From assembly GCA_958510875.1 (NCBI GenBank), contig OY294070.1, forward strand, positions 9,486,001 through 9,550,000: a DNA stretch of 64,000 nt. Direction: 5' to 3'. The translations under genes and the position numbers were made by a program. This document shows, one piece after another, positions 23,560-35,439 of this stretch (the first letter of the stretch is position 1; each line of letters starts with the position of its first letter). The DNA is from Endomychus coccineus (Eukaryota; Arthropoda; Insecta; Coleoptera; Endomychidae). Under the pieces are notes generated by a model. It was given only the letters and a program-made list of their open reading frames with translations. It was not told where the DNA came from and ran no database searches.

Positions 23560-24080
23560 TTCCGCTGCGGTTTTATTAAAAGCTCTTTTTCTTATTATTT
23601 GTGTTTATTTCTTCTTTATTGCTCATTTTGGGTGTTAAATACAAGGGCCGTTCTTGGATTCTTGTACTTGGGCTCCAACTGCGGGTCATATGCCGCTGCT
23701 CCTCTGATTGTGGGGTTTCTATGCGTTTCCATCTTTTGGTATGTGTTTGTCGCCTGTTTCCCAATTATTTCCTCAATGTTAGGTATTCCTGTATCCCTAT
23801 GAAGCAGGTCGTTTGTCAGTTTGTCACGTAATATGGTGCATCTAGACAGGATCTGATTACCTTATTCTGTAATATTGGCAAATTCTTTAGTTGCGCGAAT
23901 AATGCTTTTAACCATATTTCGGCGGCGTATGTTATTGTCGGTCATATCACAGAAGTATAGATCCTCAATTTACTTTTGGTACTTAGTTTGCTTTTCCTAT
24001 TGTGTAGCGGGTATAAGTGCCCCTTTATCTGATTTGCCTTTTTCTTTATACTCCTTAGGTGGTAAAAATAAAGTTAGATC
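23560..24080 (-). mobile_element. Jockey-like RT C-terminal fragment
   Basis: The minus strand in several frames reads KLRIYTSVI, TYAAEIWLKALFAQL, LQNKVIRSCLDAPYYVTN and LHRDTGIPNIEEIIGKQ. This is the order found at the C-terminus of jockey-clade reverse transcriptases. Frameshifts interrupt it, so it is inactive. Confidence 0.75.
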
Positions 24081-24893
24081 CCACCAAAAACATTCTGTAA
24101 AAAACTAGCCAAGTCTCGATGGAGCTGCTGTTTATCTCTAAAAAGTAATGAAATCTAGACAAAGTCGTGCCAAGTCTAAGGTTCCTTACTGCGATTTCTT
24201 TATTATTATAGTTAATGTTGTGTGACTTGGCCGTTGAACATTATTTATACGTTAGTGGGTACAAGTCAATTTTGTTTACACGTAATGTTATCTGTTGTAA
24301 CTACCTATGTTTGTTAAGCGAGATAATAGCCCATACTGGTATTGGTAATTGGACGCTAGTGTCTCATTTTAGGCTGTTGTTGATTGTGCAACACATGCAT
24401 TCAGCATTGACAATGCTGACTTCTGCTCTCTTCTTTTTGGAGCGTCAAATCGACCACTGATCTAACATAAAATAGACGTACAGACAGACTTCTATCAATG
24501 ATTAGAAGTCCGTCTGTACTGGAAATAATTTTTTATACTGTTTGTTTCAGGCTCGCCTACACATAAGTATTATTAAAATACGCAGCTTTATCAAGCCTAC
24601 AATTGACTGGTTATTGAATCAACGTTTTCCAAGTTACAATTTTCCATCGTCAATGGGTAGCGGTTCTGGCGACAGATTGGTGCAATGGTGTCATGGAGCA
24701 CCTGGTTTTGTACCCTTGTGTACCCTTCAACGGATAAGTCACACAACATTAACTATAATAATAAAGAAAGCCCAGTAAGGAACCTTAGACTTGGTACGAC
24801 TTTGCCTAGATTTCATTACTTTTTAGAGATAAACAAGCAGCTCCATCGAGATTTGGCTAGTTTTTTACAGAATGTTTTTGGTGGGATTTCACT
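24076..24893. repeat. Inverted repeat of about 155 bp flanking an orphan exon
   Basis: The left arm, about 24076-24234, and right arm, about 24734-24893, are near-complements (GATGGAGCTGCT facing AGCAGCTCCATC, AAGGTTCCTTACTG facing CAGTAAGGAACCTT). The 0.5-kb loop contains a short hairpin at about 24478-24521 and the LanC-like exon. The origin of the arms was not identified. Confidence 0.8.
24551..24725 (+). pseudogene. Orphan LanC-like protein exon
   Basis: After an acceptor (TTTGTTTCAG ends at 24550) the plus strand encodes SFIKPTIDWLLNQRFPSYNF, then PSSMGSGSGDRLVQWCHGAPG. This closely fits the central part of eukaryotic LanC-like proteins: the WCHGAPG box carries a zinc-ligand cysteine. 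The exon probably ends at a GT after GAPGF. No other LANCL exons are visible nearby and retroelements surround it. It is therefore either a captured or duplicated exon, or one exon of a large host gene broken up by transposons. The sequence of the exon itself is undamaged. Confidence 0.7.
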
Positions 24894-24899
24894 TCTTTT

Positions 24900-25182
24900 T
24901 TAGAAACGTGGACATATTGATTTATTTTATTAGATTTTCTTATTTGACACATTTTTTTCTTTTTAGGAGTAGTTTTTTTTATTATAATCTTTCTTTTCTT
25001 TTTTTCCGGTTCTGATTCTTGTACAGTAGCAACAGTTTTTCGTATTGCCCATTCGCGTTCATTATTTATTCTTCTAGACGGTTTAGACGGTTTAATTTCT
25101 GCGCGGTATTTACGCCTAAGTCGGTTGTATTCGGTGATCTCTGAAGCTTGAGCTTTTATACTCTTGAGTTTATATACTAGTT
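24900..25182. other. No gene recognised
   Basis: AT-rich sequence left of the segmental duplication boundary. The minus strand has a Lys/Arg-rich short frame near 25000-25100 but nothing recognisable. Confidence 0.35.
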
Positions 25183-25578
25183 TTTATACTGTTGGATCGA
25201 TCAGACGCCAATTTGAAGCGAAAGTGGCTGCATTAGGCAAAGAAAAAAAGTCCTCTTCCACCAGGACAACGCACCGACCCACAGGTCCGCAGTCGCAATG
25301 GCAAAATTGCATGAATTGCACTGCAAATTGGTTCGTCATATTGTCCAGATTTGGCCCCCGCGATTTTTACTTATCTCCAAACTTGAACAAATGACTCGGC
25401 GGAAAGAGATTTGGCTCCAACGGATTGCCGAAATCGTATTATTCTATCGAAAAATTGGAAAAACGTTGGATGAAGTGTGTTGAGCAACAAGGAGATTATG
25501 CTGAGAAATAAAATAGGTTTTAACTAAAGAAATCATTTCTTGTTTCAGTTTTCAGGAACTTTTCACCTTGCCCTCGTA
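25183..25578 (+). mobile_element. Mariner 3' half at the left edge of unit A
   Basis: The transposase region begins at GTTGGATCGATCAGACGCCA and runs to the 3' repeat (AGGAACTTTTCACCTTGCCC) ending about 25578. Recognisable remnants are the ones equivalent to KKVLFHQDNAPAH and PDLAPCDF, frameshifted. The same sequence occurs at 50210-50605, where it is joined to the 5' half. The similarity between units A and B starts here. Confidence 0.85.
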
Positions 25579-25881
25579 TAGTATTATAGTGTATCCACAG
25601 TGTGAACTCTTTCATAGTTAACTTGCTCTTTAATTTAATCCAGATGTCAGGATCCTAGTTAATCAGACCACACTGGGCCCGAGGTCGTTGTCTCGACTTA
25701 CCCACCCCTCTTTTCGGCACTGGATGATTGGACCATCTGTCGTTACCTTGTAGAGCATTCTTAGTAACGAGTGAAATACAAACACAAAACAATTAAATAA
25801 CTTTAAGCAATCATTTATTCACGATGACGAAGTAATAAATAGTCGTGGGTATAAGGAAAGGCAGTTATTCTTATTCTTACA

Positions 25882-28800
25882 ATGGTTATATCAATGGATA
25901 GATGGAGAGGCAAAGTGGCTGTAGTTACTGGAGCTAGTGCTGGGATAGGTGCTGCTATCACTGAAAGACTAGTAGAAGAAGGCATGCAGGTAATTATCAT
26001 TCATACAGTTTACAAAAATGGTAGCAATTTAAAACGGCCCATTGGAAGAAATAGGATTCAAAATTGCAGAAAAGCGTCTGCCGAAGCGATTCACTCAAAT
26101 ACCAGGAAAAAAAATTCTAATCACTCCAATAGATCGACCGCGGTCACTCGATTGGGCAAAAATGTTGTTCAACAGCAAGAGCTCATGAAAATGACAATGC
26201 CAAGTCCATAAAACCATGCTTAAATATTGACGAAAAACATAATAATCAATTTATTAACAGCATGTATCAACTGAAAAGAATCGTGCCAAATATAAAAAAG
26301 TAACAAAGTTGGTGCCAAGACAGATCCCTGTGGAACACCAGCGTTGATATCCATTGTATCAAAGAATACTCTATCAACCTACCCCTTCAAAATCTTCCCG
26401 AATTATGAGTAAAAAAGAGTATCATCTTGATCTCTATGAAGAGTATTCTGTGACAAGCATAGATAACTCTACTACCGGTAGTAGAGTTATCTATGGTGAC
26501 AAGTGTCAGTTGACTGTTGACTTGTAAACACAATTTTATACGAAAGTTTTAACGTTCAGATCTCGATAGCGCTTCCGGCTCCGGGATTTTCAGGTGGCCT
26601 ATCGAAATAAGAAGGTTCGAATTGTATAAAAACACAATTGGATGAACGCCAGACGTCTTATGTAATTAGCTACGAACATAATAATTTTGACATATCCTCG
26701 AGGAGCTCGCTGCGCGTAAGTTAGAGTTTATACATTTTACCTCTATTTTGTTAATTTGGGGCCGTTTCGAACCCCGTGCGGCCGGCGCCAGTTGTAATAA
26801 AGTATTTTGGGCTATGGGACGCTAGCTTTTACCCGCTTTCGGTATATTAAAGTAGCTATAAAATTCCCTTTCGTACGTCGCACGTCAGATGCTAGTAGGT
26901 GACAGCTGAGAATACTTCAAACTGTTTTAATTAAATTTTCCCAATTAATCGACATTTTGGGGCCCGAGACTGTGCTATTTAGTTGGCCCCGTTCATAAAC
27001 TAACGACATGGAGCGAAAACCTCATGCGAAAAGTCCTCGTTCTACGAACCGTAAATTTGTACTTTTCTAAAAACGTCATTCGATTCATCAAAAATTAACC
27101 AATTCAAAACAGTTTTCGACCCAGTTTGGGGCTATCACGACCTTTTTAAAGGTTCAAAGTTAATATTTCGATAACATTTCGACAATTTTAAGCTCGACCG
27201 AGCTACATGGTAGGCGGAGTGGTGGGTCTTAGGATATTTCGTTACGGTATTCGTTTTTCGTTTTTTTAGATTTTCGTTACGGTATTTGTCTTTTGTTTTT
27301 TTTTCTTGATTCGATCACCGCGCTCAAAGCCCGCGATAAAAGCTATATGCAATAGCTTGAGAACTCAATAGTAAGCGACAAAGTTGAGGCTGCAAATAAT
27401 ATGACGGAAATTTCCCAAGGAGGCTTTGATGCCAGACTAGACACAATGCTGATTGCTTCCTCCATCACTTCAGATATCACAGTCGATAGTGCAATGGGTC
27501 TATAATTATTAGGAATGGTCTTCTTTCCTTGAGAACGACAGTTGTAATTCCGTCCCATAGACTTTTTCGTATTGAGATTAAGCAGAATGAGCTGACGAAA
27601 GGCAATTTCAGGCATATGGTTATCGATGGCAGCAATATTAGCAATTAGCAATCTTGGAGCTAACGATACCACTAGAAATATATTTCTGCCATACATGTTT
27701 TACGTAGGCAAGCAATGTGTAGGTTACATAAATTCTATGCCTAGATATTTCTATCTAGGAATTCAATAAATAACTCATTGAATTTATGAGTGTTACGTAC
27801 TTATAGCGTGATATGATAACAGATTTTTTTTATTATCCGTTGTTCTTACGAAACTTTGGTCTAATTCAATTCAACCACAATCATTGAATAGATGAAACAA
27901 TGGAAACTCGCCTGATAAAAAAAATGTGCAACTCATTGCTGTTTAAATGGAAAAAATATAATTTATAATTATATCAATACACAATATCAAAATTTAAAGC
28001 ATCAGTGAAACGTTCGAAGTAAAAGTCTAGTAATCACTTGGATCCAGAACAAGTTAATAAAAAGTTCAAGCTCATTCAATACCTAGAGAGTTAGCATTGG
28101 CTATCTCCAAAGCATTTGATCGACTCAGGTACCAAAGCCTTCTTGGGAAACCGTCATACGCTTACCGCCTCGCTGTTTATCGAGTTTTCTCTTATCTTGT
28201 CGAATCTCATGCCCAATGGCCCAGGTGATCCAAGCAATCCAAGAATGCTCCGGCCTTTCCTTGTCAAGTAGCCAAGTACTCAGAAACACTATAAAATACA
28301 TGGTATTGCAAAAGTTTATGAGCTCCCTTCTTAAATTTTTTCAAGTTAACATTATCTTTGAGCGACTGCGGAAGTTTGTTGAACATTTTTATATCCATAT
28401 ATCGTGGACTTCCTTCATACAGAGACATCTTATGCTGAAGTATCAACAGGTCTGCTCTGCTTCTAGTAGGATGAGTATGATTGAAATTATTGTGGGCAAA
28501 AGTACCAACATTTATTTTGACATATACCAAAAGTTACTTTATAGATATACATGGAAGGGGTAGTAATTGCAATTGTCGGAATATGTTTCTACATTAGGTT
28601 CTTCTATTTACCCCTACCATACTTCTTATTGCAAGCCTCTGCATTATGAGGACTTGGTCCGATTTAGATGCAGATCCCCAGAATATAATGTCATAAGAAC
28701 ATCTTGAATAGAACTGTACATAATAATAGGATAGGAGTATCTACTTGTAAGACTTTGCAATCTCCTCAAAGCATAGCATATGGTTGATAATTTTCTACAT

Positions 28801-31800
28801 AACGTGTCAATGTGAGCATCCCAGTTCGAAGCGTTATATATACATAACCTCAGAAAACTTACAGTCTGAACTTGCCTCACAGAATGTCCGACAATTTTGA
28901 AGAGGCAACTCTCATTGTAGTTTATTGTGCGAGATGTAAAATAGATGAAAATTACGTACGGCATTCAGACTATTTTGGGTATTTTTCACCAGCACGCGTG
29001 TGTCAGATGCGGTGTGGTTAATATTAAATTATCATCTGCAAACATCGTTAGAATCCTTTGCTTCAGTACCATTGGCAAATCACTGACAAACAACAAGAAA
29101 AGGAGGTGTCCGAGTACATACCCTTGAGGTACTCCATTAACAACATCCAATCGGTTAGATTCTATACCATAAGTATCAACAACCTGATAACGATCAGACA
29201 AATATGATTAAATCCACTGATACAACTTCCCCCTAAAACCATATCCAGACAATTTAGCAGGGAGTAGATTGTGATCAACAAGGTCAAATGCATTGCTTAG
29301 ATCCAGCTCCACACTCCACAGCTTAATGTGCACCCATTCTATAATTGTTCTTTTCATTCCAGTCACTCTACGTCATTCGTGTCTATTTTCCTTTGCACTC
29401 TCAATTCTAAGGTTGACATGGATGTTAATATTTGTTGAGTCATGTCACAACAATATATTGAACGACTTTAGCGGACATTAAGGCAAATGCACTCTATTCT
29501 GTGAATAAGATACATTAAATAGGTAGTGGGCTTACAAAAGTAGGCGCTAAAGAATCCCCAATATGTCCTGAGAGATAGATAACTCAGATTTACTCCCGAT
29601 TGGCCAATGTAGTGTTTGTATTTTCAGGCCTAAATGTTTTTTTTTCATACAAAACCCCTCCCTAAGTGTATACCAAGGCATTTCGCATCATCAAATGTGA
29701 TTTATTCAATTTGTCACGGAAGCCTTTCAAGTTTTCATAGAAATGCCAGTGCAAGATTAAATGAGGGACTATTTTTCAGGTGGTTGGTTTGGCAAGAAGG
29801 TTGGATCGATTGGAAGAAATGTCCGTCAAACTATCGGACAAAGATGGGAAACTTTATCCCGTCAAAGCTGATGTAACCAATTCTCAAGATATCCTTGATG
29901 CGTTCGAATGGATCAGAGAGAACTTAGGCCCGGTCCATGTCCTGGTTAATAACGCAGGAATCGGCTTGAATAACTCCCTCATAGACGGTGACATCGAAAA
30001 GTGGCGGAAGGTTTTGGAAACCAACGTTCTTGGTCTTTGTGTTGCGACCAGAGAAGCCTTGAATAGCATGAGGACAAACGATGTAAATGGTCACGTGATT
30101 CACATCAACAGCGTCGGTGGACACAAGATATTGCCCATTAAGAATTTTAGTATGTACTGTCCGTCAAAATTTGCTGTCAGCGCTTTGACTGAGGTTATGA
30201 GAGTTGAGTTGATCCATGCAGGAAGCAAAATTAAAGTAACGGTGAGTGTTTCATCTTGGAAACAAAATTAAAGATATAACCTATTATTGAAAGATCTCGA
30301 TTTTGTTCATCGACCTCTTCGATGATGATGATCGTTCACCATCATGTGAAAATCGATTTTAACTTTTCATCTTAATTGTTGGCCTTTGGAATCCTTCCGT
30401 TAGGATTCAAAGCACTGGCGTTTTTGTCGGTTTGTATTAGGACATTTTGCTTTTTTTTCTATACTTTAATCACACGAGAGGAGAACCTGTAATGTTGGAA
30501 GAACACCCTCTGAGCCAGCGGTGAAATGATTGTAGAGGAGATAGGCATTCGAATTTCTCTTTGAAAGTTTGGATGTTATAGACTTGAGGAAAGACCTCAT
30601 TATCTAGGCCAAAAGTTCCACCACTTCGCCGTTCGATAGCAAAATGAAGGATTATCAAATCCTCATTCCAAAATCGTAGCCAAATCTCCATTAATTGTGT
30701 CAACCTGACTCTGTCTCGCTTCTCTGGCTCTAGATGAGAAAGCGGTATGAAGAGTATCATCATCTGCAAAGCTGTCACAGGTAGTTACTCCCATTGATAT
30801 GGAGCAAAATCAAACTTAATGCCAAGACATATCCCTGTGGAACACCAGCTTTAATGGCCATTGTATCGGAGGATACTCCATCCACCACCACATTTTGTGA
30901 TAGTAAGCGACAAAGTTGAGGTGGCCAATCATATGGCGGAAGTTTTCCAAGAAGGTCTTGGTGCCATCTCGGTCAAATGCTTTGCAGATATCCAATGCTA
31001 CACCTAGAGATTCCCCATATTTTTCAATAGATTTCTGCCATACAGGTGTTACGTAGGCAAACAGGTTTCTGAGTTTGGTCCTCTCTAGTTATTGGATGAG
31101 CTTGATGTTCACTGTCACTTTACACATCACAGATGATGGAAGGGTCTTCTTTCCTTTGGAATTGGTTGGACTCTAAGGGTCTTCCAGATGGAAGGAAACA
31201 AACCAAGTTTGAATGAAAGTGTAGACAACCTGCGGAAAAATGAATTTAATACTGGCCCCATAGGCTTTTTGTTTTTTTGTTGTGGTGTAGTAACCAGTGT
31301 GCCATCATCTTTGATACGATTTGAGGGAATGAACTGGAAGTGAAATTCTTACCAATTGATTTGGCGAGAGTCCAAAACGAAGGCTATTATATCTTTCGAT
31401 ATAATAACTTGAAGGCGTTGCGAATCATACGACTCCAGCAACTGCTCATGCAAAGTTTCCGATGTACCAATCTTAGGTACGTTTTTCATAAAAGAAAGTC
31501 CTAGAAAGTCCTATGTTAGATGACCTACTATTCAAACACGTTCTTCTGCATCAGCATTCCTAGTGGTAAACTTTCTGTCACAATTGGTTCTTTTTGACGA
31601 AAATGTGCCCTTTTTGGCATTAACGTAATGGATCAAATACATTTTTGAAGGGAGCTTAACGATTCCGCAAGCTTTTTGGTAAAGTCGGAGCATCACGACT
31701 ACAACCATTTGCTGTACGATACATTAAATGCATATGGACAATTTCAGAAAATGTGTACTACCTTTTTGGATCAAAATTAACACAATAACTATGGATATTG

Positions 31801-33573
31801 GTAAAATAAAAAAAAAATTAGTCTAAATGTAGGCTAACGAAACACAATTTGCTATCGATGGCCATCGGTATTAGGAGCGTCCTTCCCTTGTGGGTCCAAA
31901 GTGGAATTTGCGGCAAACATTCCAGCAAAAACGTTGGCTCTTCCTTTGCGGTATAGTAGCCAGTGTGTCATCTTTGGTTAGGTGAGGCAATAAACTGGAA
32001 GCGAAATTTCTGCCAGTTGCTTAGGCGTAAGTCTAGAACAAACCAGAGCCATTCGAGCATTCAATAAGCTTTGATCTTATTTTGTCATTTCCAAGTGTTT
32101 ATTGTGTCATTGTAGATATTTCTTGGGTCAACATATTGTTTTGAAATGACCACCCTAGAACAGATTTCATTGAACCATGATTCACCAAATGACGGTGAAT
32201 TGTTGGTATGGAGTGATTATCAAGCTTGCACCACATTCCATCGAAAACTCATGGTTCTGGATTCCCCTCTGGGTGGCAGAAGATATCATTTCTGTAATAG
32301 AGAGAGATACCTCCTTTGAATCTGAAAGTACCTCTCGCCCAGGAATTCGAATAGAGAGGTATTTTTCTTCCGGAGTATTTTACATGAAACCCCTGGAATG
32401 AATAAAATGACAGGAAATGGATATGAGGGTGAGACCGGAATCATCTACCAAACACTGAAACATGGGGTTGCCCTATGGCGATGTGGTGGTGTTCTACAGT
32501 GCAATGAGGGGAACATCTTTAACCTACGGTTATCCTTTTAGACTCCTTTTACGACAGGCAGAATTTACCATGGAGAAATTCTTAGTCCGTTCCCATACGA
32601 ACTATGTGAATTCCGGCGGAACACTTCGAACGTAGTAAAAGCAAAAATCGTGATAAATATCAAAAAATAATTGACGAATAATATTCAGCGTATTTCGATT
32701 TTCAAATTATTCATTTCGGTACAATTTGAATATAACTTTTCAGAGCATCAGTCCAGGATTTGTCCGAACCGAATTTGTCGAGGCCAATGACGTGATATTT
32801 GAAGGCGTTTCGAAAGAAGACTTAGAAAAGATCGGGCAGAGTGCTGAGGATATTGCAGAACATGTCGTATACGTTTTATCTACCCCACCACATGTTCAGG
32901 TTTGTATTTGTACGTTGAAAATCACAAGAAATCCATTAGGTAGGATAATGTTGCTTATATTACCCAACTAATAATTTAATATTTCATAACGCACTTTTGG
33001 GATTACGTATTGGAAGACCTGGAGCTAGCGGAAAGCATTTAAAACATTATTTTAAGATAGGAAGGGACAAATTTTTGAAAATCGATCACAAAAAATGCCA
33101 GAAAGTCCATTTTTTTAAATGGACTTTTTTTCTCCTTATAGTCTTATTCAGAACTAAAAACTAGGATAACTTTCTATAAAGTTCACTATATCAAAATCTC
33201 TTATTTTTTATTTTATTGCAAATTAGCTTTAAGCAAATTCACTCATTGATTATAATATTGCTATTACACCCTTCACCCAAATTCCAATTTCACAAAACTA
33301 ATAATCAAAAGATATATTCTTCCAAATGGGTAAAATACACATTGAAAAATCAGTGTAATTCTACATGCCACCATGCTGGTTATATATTAAATTGGACTAC
33401 ACATTGTTGCCAGTTTGAGCTTTGCTCCTGGCTAGTGTTCAAAGTCTGCTATGACTTAGCATTTAAGACGGTACCGACGATGTAAAATAAGTTAAATATT
33501 ATGGCTAGCTAACCAAACATCTTCTTTACAGATACACGAATTGACTGTACGATTTGTAGGAGAGATAATCTAA
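25882..33573 (+). CDS. SDR-1: farnesol-dehydrogenase-like SDR (DHRS11 type)
   Basis: Four exons: 25882-25989, 29780-30241, 32744-32899 and 33532-33573, all phase 0 with GT-AG ends; 255 residues, usual for this family. The NADP-binding TGASAGIG is at residues 16-23. ARR at 41-43 after the second strand favours NADP(H). NNAG is at 93-96, and the catalytic residues are N118, S147, Y162 and K166 (YCPSK). The C-terminus [13 protein letters not shown] is typical of insect relatives. The family interconverts alcohols and aldehydes or ketones; some insect members oxidise farnesol for juvenile hormone synthesis, but the substrate is not shown here. Introns hold old transposons in common with SDR-4. 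It is the paralogue of SDR-4, whose exon 2 product differs at one residue. Confidence 0.92.
26280..26400 (-). mobile_element. Non-LTR RT scrap in SDR-1 intron 1
   Basis: The minus strand encodes [15 protein letters not shown], the conserved block of non-LTR reverse transcriptases just before the catalytic FADD box. Only about 100 bp are left. The unit B equivalent is at about 51305-51425. Confidence 0.6.
26458..26495. mobile_element. 38-bp perfect palindrome with an 8-bp flanking duplication
   Basis: Each half is CATAGATAACTCTACTACC, one against the complement of the other, with no spacer. GTGACAAG lies directly on both sides (26450-26457 and 26496-26503). It looks like a hAT-type insertion reduced to its two terminal repeats. 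The same structure is in the SDR-4 intron at 51485-51522. Confidence 0.65.
26560..27200 (+). mobile_element. Old relic of the 969-bp TIR element, unit A
   Basis: This matches the CpG-rich interior of 9535-10503 in inverted orientation (GATGAACGCCAGACG at 26642; GGAGCTCGCTGCGCGTAAGT near 26700; ACATGGAGCGAAAAC near 27007). Both open frames are broken by small indels and the terminal repeats are gone. Confidence 0.75.
27345..27700 (-). mobile_element. Non-LTR RT fragment
   Basis: The minus strand contains [20 protein letters not shown] then MEEAIS, the N-terminal NYRPI block of a non-LTR reverse transcriptase. The unit B copy is at 52403-52735. Confidence 0.7.
28070..28200 (+). mobile_element. 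Small plus-strand RT scrap
   Basis: The plus strand reads [18 protein letters not shown], the SKAFD block of a non-LTR RT, opposite in orientation to the larger fragment that follows. It is repeated at about 53100-53230. Confidence 0.5.
28210..29330 (-). mobile_element. CR1/L2-like non-LTR retrotransposon fragment, unit A
   Basis: The minus strand has, in order, [30 protein letters not shown] (the catalytic FADD box), [20 protein letters not shown] and the C-terminal [19 protein letters not shown]. It is broken by frameshifts and 5'-truncated. The unit B copy (53243-54355) keeps [16 protein letters not shown]. It lies antisense in intron 1 of SDR-1. Confidence 0.8.
30470..31260 (-). mobile_element. 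Non-LTR RT fragment in SDR-1 intron 2
   Basis: The minus strand shows [20 protein letters not shown] (about 31010-30940), a [12 protein letters not shown] block near 30840, then a C-terminal part with [10 protein letters not shown] in one frame and [16 protein letters not shown] in another. It is frameshifted. The same element is in SDR-4 intron 2 at 55496-56290. The rest of intron 2 (31300-32740) is AT-rich with no clear gene. Confidence 0.7.
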
Positions 33574-33726
33574 TCGCAACACAAATCAGCACGCTCATGG
33601 ACTTGGACGATATAGATTTTTCACACACGAAACTGGAAGAAGAGATAACAAATTTGGCACGATATTTATACAGCAACAATATTCCTAATTCATGTATATC
33701 TGATTTCACCGCTATTAAATTATTAC

Positions 33727-33732
33727 AATAAA
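33727..33732 (+). promoter_or_regulatory. Poly(A) signal of SDR-1
   Basis: An AATAAA lies 154 bp after the SDR-1 stop. The aligned position in SDR-4 (about 58662-58668) reads CAAAAAAC, so the signal is lost there. Confidence 0.6.
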
Positions 33733-34239
33733 CATTATTCTGTATCAGTCAGTCTAGAAAATACTAATTTCCATAGAAGCATAAAGATATTGAAATTGAT
33801 AAATATATAACAAAAACTGATGATGATATAAATTAATGAAATGTTCCAACAAATATTTCCACTCAAAGTTTCTTGGGTTCATCTCTGTGGTATTTCCTGG
33901 TGACCAATTATTAAACATGGTCACCCATAAAACGATTCGGGATTCAAATTCTTATTGATCTCCTATGAATTCAATAATATATAAATATGTACCAAACTCT
34001 ATTGATCTGATAGTATGCAATCGAATATATAGCTTCTTTTGAGAATCCATATCTATTATCAATATATAAATTAGTAATGATTCTTGACCCAGGCAGGAAT
34101 TATATAATTAACTCCCTTAGACGTTGTTTCTTTATTTACAAATACACCAGTCATTCTGGCATTGATTAGCATCAATAAACGTTGGGTAGAGATTGAAAAC
34201 CACACAGTTCTAGATCAATCTGAATTCATAAATGCAGTA

Positions 34240-35439
34240 ATAGTCTAGGAGCCAGAGCGATACTGATGGTCTGAACATTATCCCGATGGCACTATGGTTT
34301 ATCGTTAGAGGACGGTTCAATGACCAATTCATCTCACAGACCGAATTTTTCCCGGCTGCTAGATCTCGAGATACAGCATCTAATTTTTTTATTTTTTGAC
34401 TGGAGATTAACCCTTTCCAAGTTGCGGTTACTTGAAAAGCATGTCATTCTTATACACATCCACCATGTGGACAGGCCGACCAGTTAAAATTGGACCGAAA
34501 ATGGACTGCTAGTTAACCCTCCCAAACCCAGTGGAAAATGTTCATTGGCGTTGGAAATTGTTATTATACCCTATACCATCAAAAGTTATCGGTCCATTTC
34601 CGAGTAATTGGCCATTATTTGGACTAAACATGTTTCTTTTTTTCTTTTTGTGGCTAAGACTTGCGGGTTACAAGATAACATGATGGCACCATGTTAAATA
34701 ACTTTATCGGAGGTCGAATAAAGATTGAAAATTATTGTCATCACTCCTTGCCTATTTAAACCCCCCAAAATCGCCTAAAACCACCCCCAAAAAAATATAA
34801 ATAATATGGATATTATGACCACTTTCATCATAAATTAGTAAATCTTTGAGATTCTGGCTGGGTTTAAAACCGGAACCGCAGTTTTTTTGTTTTTGTTTGT
34901 TTTGGGGGGTGGTTTTAGGGGGTTTTGGAGGGTTTGAATAGGCAAAGAGTGATGACAATAATTTTAAATCTTTATTTGACCTTCAATAAAGTTATTTAAC
35001 ATGGTGCCATCATGTTACGTTGTAACCCGCAAGTTTTAGCCACAAAATGAAAAAAGAAACATTTTTGGTCCAAATAATGGTCAATTACTCGGAAATGGAC
35101 CGATAACTTTTGATAGCATAGGGTATGTTAACAATTGCCAACACCAATGAACAATTTCCACCAGGTTTGGGAGGGTTAACTAGCAGTTCATTATAGGTCC
35201 AATTTTAACTGGTCGGCCTGATAAACGGGCACGATAAAAAATGATGGCACATGGTGGAAGTGTATGAGAATGGCATGCTTTTCAAGTAACCGCAAAAAAA
35301 ATGCGGATGCTGTATCTCGAGATCTAGCAGCCGGGGAAAATTCGGTCTGTGAGATGAATTGGTCATTGAACCATCCTCTAACGGTAAACCATAGTGCCAT
35401 CATATCAGACCATAAATATCGCTCTGCCTCATAGACTAT
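34240..35439. mobile_element. Palindromic foldback element, unit A
   Basis: The ends read ATAGTCTAGGAGCCAGAGCG and the diverged complement (CCTCATAGACTAT). The two arms are complementary for nearly their full length; matching landmarks include CTCGAGATACAGCATC, GGTTACTTGAAAAGCATG and CCATTTCCGAGTAATTG. The centre is a C-rich run (CCCCCCAAAATCGCC) facing a G-rich run (GGGGGGTGGTTTTAGGGGG). There is no coding capacity. The unit B copy at 59194-60185 has cleaner ends. Confidence 0.85.

Noticed and set aside
24478..24521. Short hairpin as a possible microRNA
   Set aside because: A stem of about 18 bp with an AT-rich loop lies in the loop of a larger inverted repeat among transposon fragments; nothing supports a microRNA precursor.
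30242..30400. GATGATGATGATCG run near the end of SDR-1 exon 2 as a regulatory repeat
   Set aside because: A short simple repeat in the intron, same in both units, with no further signal.
34752..34958. Proline/lysine-rich minus-strand frame
   Set aside because: It comes from the C-run and G-run centre of the same foldback element.
35191..35403. 70-codon minus-strand frame, and its counterpart at 59930-60139
   Set aside because: Both lie in arms of a palindromic foldback element and match the opposite arm, so they are repeat translation.
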